Shown in pieces: positions 45,691-51,079 of a stretch of DNA of 51,079 nt. Origin of the DNA: Rickettsia typhi (GTDB lineage: Bacteria; Pseudomonadota; Alphaproteobacteria; Rickettsiales; UBA1997). The notes under the pieces were generated by a model, which saw only the letters and a program-made list of their open reading frames with translations, ran no database searches and was not told the origin of the DNA. The number at the start of each line of letters is the position of its first letter. The first letter of the stretch is position 1. The position numbers were made by a program, and so were the translations under genes. The stretch spans positions 1-51,079 of the forward strand of contig CAMDJN010000004.1 in the NCBI GenBank assembly GCA_945900795.1, in the 5' to 3' direction.

Positions 45691-48480
45691 ATGAAAGAAG
45701 TCGCCGCAGAAATGCTTTACAACCACAAATCCTACGAAGCGAAATGGCAAAAAATCTGGGAAGAAAAAGAGATTTTTAAGTTTGACGAAAATAACGCGGA
45801 CAAGAAAAAATACTACGTTCTCGAGATGTTTCCATACCCATCCGGAAAGATTCACATGGGACATTTGCGCAATTATGCAATTGGTGATGCAATAGCCCGC
45901 TTCAAGAAGTTGCAAGGTTTCAACATTCTTCATCCAATGGGCTTTGATTCATTTGGACTACCCGCAGAAAACGCTGCCCTTGAACATAAAATCCATCCAG
46001 AAAAATGGACCTTGAGCAATGTTGAAAACATGCGCGAAGAGTTAAAATCAATCGGTCTATCAATTGATTGGGATCGTGAAGTTGTAACATGTCTTCCATC
46101 CTACTACAAACACGAACAAAAAATTTTCCTCGATTTCCTCAAGGCCGGACTCGCTTACCAAAAAGAATCTTTCGTTAATTGGGATCCAATTGATCAAACC
46201 GTCCTTGCTAATGAACAAGTCATCGATGGCCGCGGCTGGCGCTCTGGCGCATTGGTTGAAAAGAAAAAATTGAAACAATGGTTCCTAAAAGTTTCAGAAT
46301 TCTCAGAAGAATTACTTGCTGAATTAAAAAATTTAAAAGGTTGGGACGAGCGTGTTTTAACGATGCAAGAGAGATGGATCGGAAAAAGTGAAGGCCTGTT
46401 AATCGATTTTAAAATCACTCAATCAACTACCAGCCACCCCTCGACTCCGCTCGGGGACCGGTCGCTTAGCGTAGTCGAATCGCACCCCCTGACCCCGCTC
46501 AGGGACCGTCTTTTAACTACCGACTTAAAAATCTACACCACACGCCCTGAAACCTTATTCGGCGCGTCTTTTATTGGTATTTCTCCAAATCATCCAATTG
46601 CCCAAGAGCTCGCAAAAACTAATCCTGAAATCAGCGATTTTATTGAGGAATGTAATCGCATTGCTGTTGATGAACAAACGCTGGAGAAGCAAGAAAAGAG
46701 GGGAATCAAAACTGGTTTGCAAGTTACCCATCCACTTGATGAAAATTGGAAGCTTGATGTTTTTATCGCAAATTTTGTATTAATGGAATATGGCACTGGA
46801 GCAATATTTGCCTGTCCGGCGCATGACCAAAGAGATTTTGAGTTTGCAAAAAAATATAATTTGCCGGTTAGGAGAGTTGTTGGAATTGATGGCGATCTAC
46901 CGCATTGTGAAGATGGAATTTTAATCAATTCCGACTTTCTAAACGGACTAACTTGCTTAGAAGGAAAAGAGAAAATTGCAGAAATTTTAATTTCCAAAAA
47001 TCTGGCCGAGAAACAAATTAATTTTCGTCTACGTGATTGGGGCGTGTCTCGTCAGCGTTACTGGGGTTGTCCAATTCCCATTCTTTATCTTGAAGATGGA
47101 AGTGTGGTCCCGGTTCCAGAAGAGCAACTTCCGATTGAATTGCCAAAGGATGTCGAGTTCACAGGTGCTGGCAACCCACTCGCACTTCATCCAACTTGGA
47201 AATATACAACTTACAAAACCTCTGATGGCAAGGTTGTAAAGGCCATTCGTGAAACTGACACTTTCGATACTTTCTTTGAAAGCTCGTGGTACTTTTTACG
47301 CTACATCTCTCCAAAATCAGCAAACCAAGCCTTCGACAAGGATTTGGCAAATAAAATAATCCCAGTTGATCAATATGTCGGCGGTGTTGAGCACGCAGTT
47401 CTACATCTTCTCTATGCTAGATTTTTTACCAAAGCTTTAAAGAAGTGCGGATATCTAAACATTGGCGAACCGTTTAAGAACCTACTTACGCAAGGCATGG
47501 TCTGTCATCAGACTTTCAAAGATAAAAATGGAAAATGGGTTTTCGCTTTTGATGCAAAGAAAGAAGAAAGCGGAAAATTTTTTAACATAAAGACCGGTGA
47601 AGAACTGACTGTTGGTAGAAGCGAAAAGATGAGTAAGTCGAAAAAAAATGTCGTAGAACCAGTGGGAATTGTTGAGAAATATGGCGCAGATACTGCCAGA
47701 CTTTTCATGCTTTCAGACACTCCTCCTTCACGTGATTTAGAGTGGTCTGATACTGGCATTGAAGGTTGCGCAAAATATGTGCAAAGATTATGGAAGTTGG
47801 TTACGAACGCTGAGTTACGAATCGTAAATGACATAGGAACCGCTGAAAAACCATCTTTTCCGGTAATTTTGTCGTCAGACCAATTTGCTCGCGAGCACGT
47901 ACCTTTAAGTACGCTTACCTGCTCGCAAACTGATCTTCCTAAAAATTCCTCGAAAAATCCAGGTTTTTCAGAGGTTCCTACATTAAACAACTCTCATCCG
48001 ATTTTAAAACTTACTCACAAAACCATCAAGGAAGTTGGTGAAGAGTATGAAAAGATGGGCTTTAACAGGGCAATCGCAAAGATCCGTGAGTTTTCAAATG
48101 CATTAGAAAAATTCGAAGCAAAGTCAGATGAGGATAAAAAAATCATGGGTTTTGCACTAAAAAATTTAGTGATTTTATTTTCGCCAATCATGCCTCATTT
48201 GGCAGAAGAATTGTGGCTAAGGCTTGGTAACGAAGCTTTGGTAACGGAAGTAGAATTTCCTAGATTCGATCCAAATCTCACCACCGAAGACACGGCTAAA
48301 ATTGCGATACAGGTGCTGGGTAAGCTACGCGCAGTGATAGAATTACCGAAAGGTCTAGATCAGAAAGAAATCGAAAATGCTGCACTGCAAAATGAGAATG
48401 TGCAAAAATTTATTGAAGGAAAAGATGTCAAAAAAATTATCATCATACCTGACAAGTTAGTGAATATAGTTATTGCGTGA
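45691..48480 (+). CDS. leuS: Leucyl-tRNA synthetase with two apparent in-frame repeat-derived insertions
   Basis: FPYPSGKIHMGHLRNYAIGD; YTTRPETLFGASF; KMSKSKKN; 929 aa. Confidence 0.97.
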   Translation: MKEVAAEMLYNHKSYEAKWQKIWEEKEIFKFDENNADKKKYYVLEMFPYPSGKIHMGHLRNYAIGDAIARFKKLQGFNILHPMGFDSFGLPAENAALEHKIHPEKWTLSNVENMREELKSIGLSIDWDREVVTCLPSYYKHEQKIFLDFLKAGLAYQKESFVNWDPIDQTVLANEQVIDGRGWRSGALVEKKKLKQWFLKVSEFSEELLAELKNLKGWDERVLTMQERWIGKSEGLLIDFKITQSTTSHPSTPLGDRSLSVVESHPLTPLRDRLLTTDLKIYTTRPETLFGASFIGISPNHPIAQELAKTNPEISDFIEECNRIAVDEQTLEKQEKRGIKTGLQVTHPLDENWKLDVFIANFVLMEYGTGAIFACPAHDQRDFEFAKKYNLPVRRVVGIDGDLPHCEDGILINSDFLNGLTCLEGKEKIAEILISKNLAEKQINFRLRDWGVSRQRYWGCPIPILYLEDGSVVPVPEEQLPIELPKDVEFTGAGNPLALHPTWKYTTYKTSDGKVVKAIRETDTFDTFFESSWYFLRYISPKSANQAFDKDLANKIIPVDQYVGGVEHAVLHLLYARFFTKALKKCGYLNIGEPFKNLLTQGMVCHQTFKDKNGKWVFAFDAKKEESGKFFNIKTGEELTVGRSEKMSKSKKNVVEPVGIVEKYGADTARLFMLSDTPPSRDLEWSDTGIEGCAKYVQRLWKLVTNAELRIVNDIGTAEKPSFPVILSSDQFAREHVPLSTLTCSQTDLPKNSSKNPGFSEVPTLNNSHPILKLTHKTIKEVGEEYEKMGFNRAIAKIREFSNALEKFEAKSDEDKKIMGFALKNLVILFSPIMPHLAEELWLRLGNEALVTEVEFPRFDPNLTTEDTAKIAIQVLGKLRAVIELPKGLDQKEIENAALQNENVQKFIEGKDVKKIIIIPDKLVNIVIA
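46425..46521. repeat. In-frame palindromic repeat insertion in leuS, flanked by AACTACC direct repeats
   Basis: CACCCCTCGACTCCGCTCGGGGACCGGTCGCTTAGCGTAGTCGAATCGCACCCCCTGACCCCGCTCAGGGACCG; AACTACC at 46425-46431 and 46515-46521, offset exactly 90 bp. Confidence 0.9.
47881..47980. repeat. Second in-frame palindromic segment in leuS (two adjacent hairpins)
   Basis: TTTGCTCGCGAGCACGTAC-CTTTAA-GTACGCTTACCTGCTCGCAAA and CCTCGAAAAATCCAGGTTTTTCAGAGG (47948-47974). Confidence 0.75.
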
Positions 48481-49214
48481 TGCTCATGGTTAAAAACATA
48501 GCGCTCATTCTTCTTATCTTATTTCTTCTTCCATCCTGTTCCAAAAAAGAAAAACTCAGCGCTGAACTTTCCTACATCAAGGCGATGAAATACTTGAAGA
48601 AAAAAGATTATACTTCGGCCGCAGAAAATTTTGAAAAAATTGACGATGAATTTCCTTTTTCGAAATGGGCGATGAAGGCTAAGACGATGGCGGTTTACGC
48701 TAGGTACAAGGATGAGGAATACGCACAAATTTTGACCTTGGTTGATGATTTTTTGCGACTAAATCCAAATAGTGAATATGTGCCATACATGATCTACATG
48801 AAAGGTCTGTCTTACTACAACCGGGTTCCAAGCATTGAGCGTGCACAGGATGATACACAAAAAGCGTCCTTTACTTTCCGTGAATTAATAGCGCGTTTTC
48901 CAAACGACTTTCACTCAAGTGACGCCGAGAAAAAATTACATTTTGTTGACGAGCATTTGGCCGGAAGCAAGATGTCTATTGGTCGCTATCATATCGAGAA
49001 TAGTAATTATATCGGAGCGATTACGAATTTTAAAGATGTGATCGATTATTACCGTCAGACAGATCAAGTCCCGGAAGCATATTTTCGTTTGACGGAGATT
49101 TATTGCAAAATAGGTCTCAAGCAGAAGGGCGCAAGTGTGTTCGTAATATTACGAGATAAGTTCCCAGAAAATTATTGGACGAAATTAGCGCAGGAAGTTG
49201 TGACAAGATTTTAA
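48477..49214 (+). CDS. bamD: Outer membrane assembly lipoprotein BamD (ComL)
   Basis: Lipobox LLPSCSK; TPR-like repeats AMKYLKKKDYTSAAENFEKIDDEFPFSKWA. Confidence 0.9.
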   Translation: MMLMVKNIALILLILFLLPSCSKKEKLSAELSYIKAMKYLKKKDYTSAAENFEKIDDEFPFSKWAMKAKTMAVYARYKDEEYAQILTLVDDFLRLNPNSEYVPYMIYMKGLSYYNRVPSIERAQDDTQKASFTFRELIARFPNDFHSSDAEKKLHFVDEHLAGSKMSIGRYHIENSNYIGAITNFKDVIDYYRQTDQVPEAYFRLTEIYCKIGLKQKGASVFVILRDKFPENYWTKLAQEVVTRF

Positions 49215-50120
49215 AAATTCAGGTAAATCATTTTTAATTTTTAGCTGTCTCCCAAAATAATTTTCGATCTCTATTTCATAAGCGTGGAGACATAGTCTGC
49301 TACAGATATTTTTTCGTAATACCGCTATCCCACCATATTTCACATCATTCAAAATAGCGCAGCCGATTTCTTTGCAATGAACTCGCAATTGATGCGTTCT
49401 GCCTGTGATCGGTTTCAGTTCGAGAAGAGAATAGTCGCCAAATGATTTCATCACAGAAAATTTTGTAATAGCCTCTTTTCCATCTTCAAAATCAGGTGTG
49501 ACCTTCTCATTTTTTCCAAGTAATTTTTTTCTAAGTGGAATATTTATTACCCCTTCTGATTTTTTTGGAGTGCCACAAACCAATGCCAGATATACCTTCT
49601 TGATAGTTTTATTACGAAAAGCATCGGTCAGAAATTCTGCCGAAACAGAGTTTTTTGCGATCAATAAAATTCCGCTGGTATCCTTATCCAATCGATGAAC
49701 GAGTTGTAATTTTTGTCCTAATTTATTGGTAAAGTTTATGGCGGATAAAATGTCATCAACGGAGATTTTTATCCCACTACCACCCTGAGTGGCAAGGCCA
49801 GATGGCTTGTTAATGGCGAGAAGATGATCGTCTTCAAAAATCACTAAAGACAAAAATTCTTTAATTTTTTTATCGGAGATCTTGGTTTTACTTTGGGAGT
49901 TTTTAGAAGAATTTTCCTGCCGTTTTGCTAAATCGGAAAATATCTCTATTTGATCCGAGGTCTTAATTTTGTAGGATGAATCAACTCTCTTGTTATTTAC
50001 TTTGATCTTTTTCTCACGGATAAGTTTTTGAGCGGTTCCGAAAGAGATATCAAATTTTTGACAGAGAAATTTATCGAGGCGAGTAGTGTTCGATACATCA
50101 TCTACTTGGAATGAAATCAT
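49185..50120 (-). CDS. RluC/RluD-family pseudouridine synthase
   Basis: S4 domain; QLVHRLDKDTSGILLIAKN; LELKPITGRTHQLRVHCKEIGCAILND. Confidence 0.95.
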   Translation of the reverse strand: MISFQVDDVSNTTRLDKFLCQKFDISFGTAQKLIREKKIKVNNKRVDSSYKIKTSDQIEIFSDLAKRQENSSKNSQSKTKISDKKIKEFLSLVIFEDDHLLAINKPSGLATQGGSGIKISVDDILSAINFTNKLGQKLQLVHRLDKDTSGILLIAKNSVSAEFLTDAFRNKTIKKVYLALVCGTPKKSEGVINIPLRKKLLGKNEKVTPDFEDGKEAITKFSVMKSFGDYSLLELKPITGRTHQLRVHCKEIGCAILNDVKYGGIAVLRKNICSRLCLHAYEIEIENYFGRQLKIKNDLPEFLKSCHNFLR

Positions 50121-50522
50121 TTACTGAAACAACAGCCTCGTTAGATTGAAACCAAAAAATAATGCAAGAATCGAGATTATGACAGAGGTGGTGGCGTAAG
50201 CAATTGCAGACAGATGCTGGCCCGCGGTAAATAATCTAAAAAAATCAAGTGAGAAAGCAGAAAATGTAGTAAATCCTCCAAGACAACCAACGAGAAGAAA
50301 ATTTTTTAGATTTAAATCGAGATTATTGAAATTCTTGATGATGAGGAAGTACAGAATGCCAGCCAATAAAGACCCGGTAACATTGACAAAAAATGTTCCG
50401 ATAGGAAATCTGGAAAACCCAGCGATGTGGAGTTTGACAAAATTTGTTACTATCTCCGAGGTTAGATAACGCAAAGCGGAGCCAATTGCGCCTCCGAGCG
50501 CAATCAGAAACAGATTCATCAT
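50121..50522 (-). CDS. crcB: CrcB/Fluc fluoride channel; ORF-track start at 50582 lies inside a tRNA, internal ATG preferred
   Basis: MMNLFLIALGGAIGSALRYLTSEIV...FPIGTFFVNVTGSLLAGIL...VGCLGGFTTFSAFSLDFF. Confidence 0.95.
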   Translation of the reverse strand: MMNLFLIALGGAIGSALRYLTSEIVTNFVKLHIAGFSRFPIGTFFVNVTGSLLAGILYFLIIKNFNNLDLNLKNFLLVGCLGGFTTFSAFSLDFFRLFTAGQHLSAIAYATTSVIISILALFFGFNLTRLLFQ

Positions 50523-50544
50523 TTTAAAATGGACGTGGTGAACA

Positions 50545-50621
50545 TGGTGGGTCTGGGTGGACTTGAACCACCGACCTCGCACTTATCAGGCGCGCACTCT
50601 AACCAACTGAGCTACAGACCC
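50545..50621 (-). tRNA. tRNA-Ile (GAU)
   Basis: GGGTCTGTAGCTCAGTTGGTTAGAGTGCGCGCCTGATAAGTGCGAGGTCGGTGGTTCAAGTCCACCCAGACCCACCA. Confidence 0.96.
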
Positions 50622-50850
50622 ATAAACAATGGAATATTGCAACCTAGAAATGAGTCAAAAAAAGTCAAATTCTAAAAAATTGTTTTTGATATACCGAATT
50701 TGAGTCGGAATTTAGGCAAAATTTGGCTGAAAATTCTGCTCGAATACTCTCTTAAATTGGAATGGATTTTTGGGGAGCGTAACACGCAAAAGCATTTTAT
50801 AATTTTTAGTTGCAAGTGGGAGTTTGGCGGGTTGAATCGGGTGTCTATTA

Positions 50851-51079
50851 TGACCCCCAAAAACTGGACACCATTTCTCCCAATTTAGAGTTCTCTTTTT
50901 AAATATGTCCCCCATATTTTAAGGAGTAAAAAAATGCCACAAGGTCAGAAAAATAACTACAGCCCTTCTTTCAAAAAACAGGTCGCTTTAGAGGCGATAA
51001 AAGGTGATAAAACAATCGCTCAAATTGCCGCAGAATTTAGAGTCTTCCCCGCAAGAATTCATCAGTGGCGTAAGCAACT
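50851..51079 (+). mobile_element. Left part of an IS3-family-like insertion sequence, truncated by window end
   Basis: TGACCCCCAAAAACTGGACACC terminal-repeat-like sequence followed by OrfA start. Confidence 0.75.
50934..51079 (+). CDS. IS3-family transposase OrfA (partial, N-terminus)
   Basis: MPQGQKNNYSPSFKKQVALEAIKGDKTIAQIAAEFRVFPARIHQWRKQ, HTH_Tnp_1-like. Confidence 0.85.
   Translation, partial: MPQGQKNNYSPSFKKQVALEAIKGDKTIAQIAAEFRVFPARIHQWRKQ

Noticed and set aside
45691-48480. leuS as a frameshifted or degenerate pseudogene
   Set aside because: Both inserts keep the frame, and the HIGH-like (PSGKIHMGHLRN) and KMSKS motifs are intact, so the gene is probably functional.
50523-50582. 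N-terminal extension of CrcB (MRGRWFKSTQTHHVHHVHFK)
   Set aside because: It is the 3' part of tRNA-Ile and spacer read as protein; the natural start is the internal ATG at ~50522.

Overview
AT-rich bacterial chromosome segment with an alphaproteobacterial, probably Rickettsiales-like, gene repertoire (taxonomy is inference). Most of it is ordinary core genome: the 3' end of tuf, tRNA-Trp, secE, nusG, rplK/A/J/L, rpoB, rpoC, typA, comM, mlaC, gph-like, smpB, dcd, der, lptD, secD, yajC, lspA, fmt, fixI/fixH, rnpA, rpmH, tRNA-fMet, rpsL, rpsG, yggS, a thiE-like gene, manC, pstS-like, HIT, metC-like, virB9, leuS, bamD, rlu, crcB and tRNA-Ile. The left end of an IS3-like element lies at the right edge. 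The most unusual material is several families of palindromic repeats. Two unrelated repeat-like segments lie in frame inside leuS; one is flanked by 7-bp direct repeats spaced exactly 90 bp apart. A ~185-bp long-inverted-repeat element lies between dcd and an intradiol-dioxygenase-like lipoprotein gene and inflates that ORF. A family of composite hairpin elements occupies several intergenic gaps. Also notable are a 1252-aa SF2-helicase-like orphan with disordered repeat-bearing tails located near virB9, a DUF1640/CCDC90-like coiled-coil protein, and a 5-aa tandem repeat in the ThiE-like protein. All calls come from reading the sequence and recognising motifs; no database search was run.
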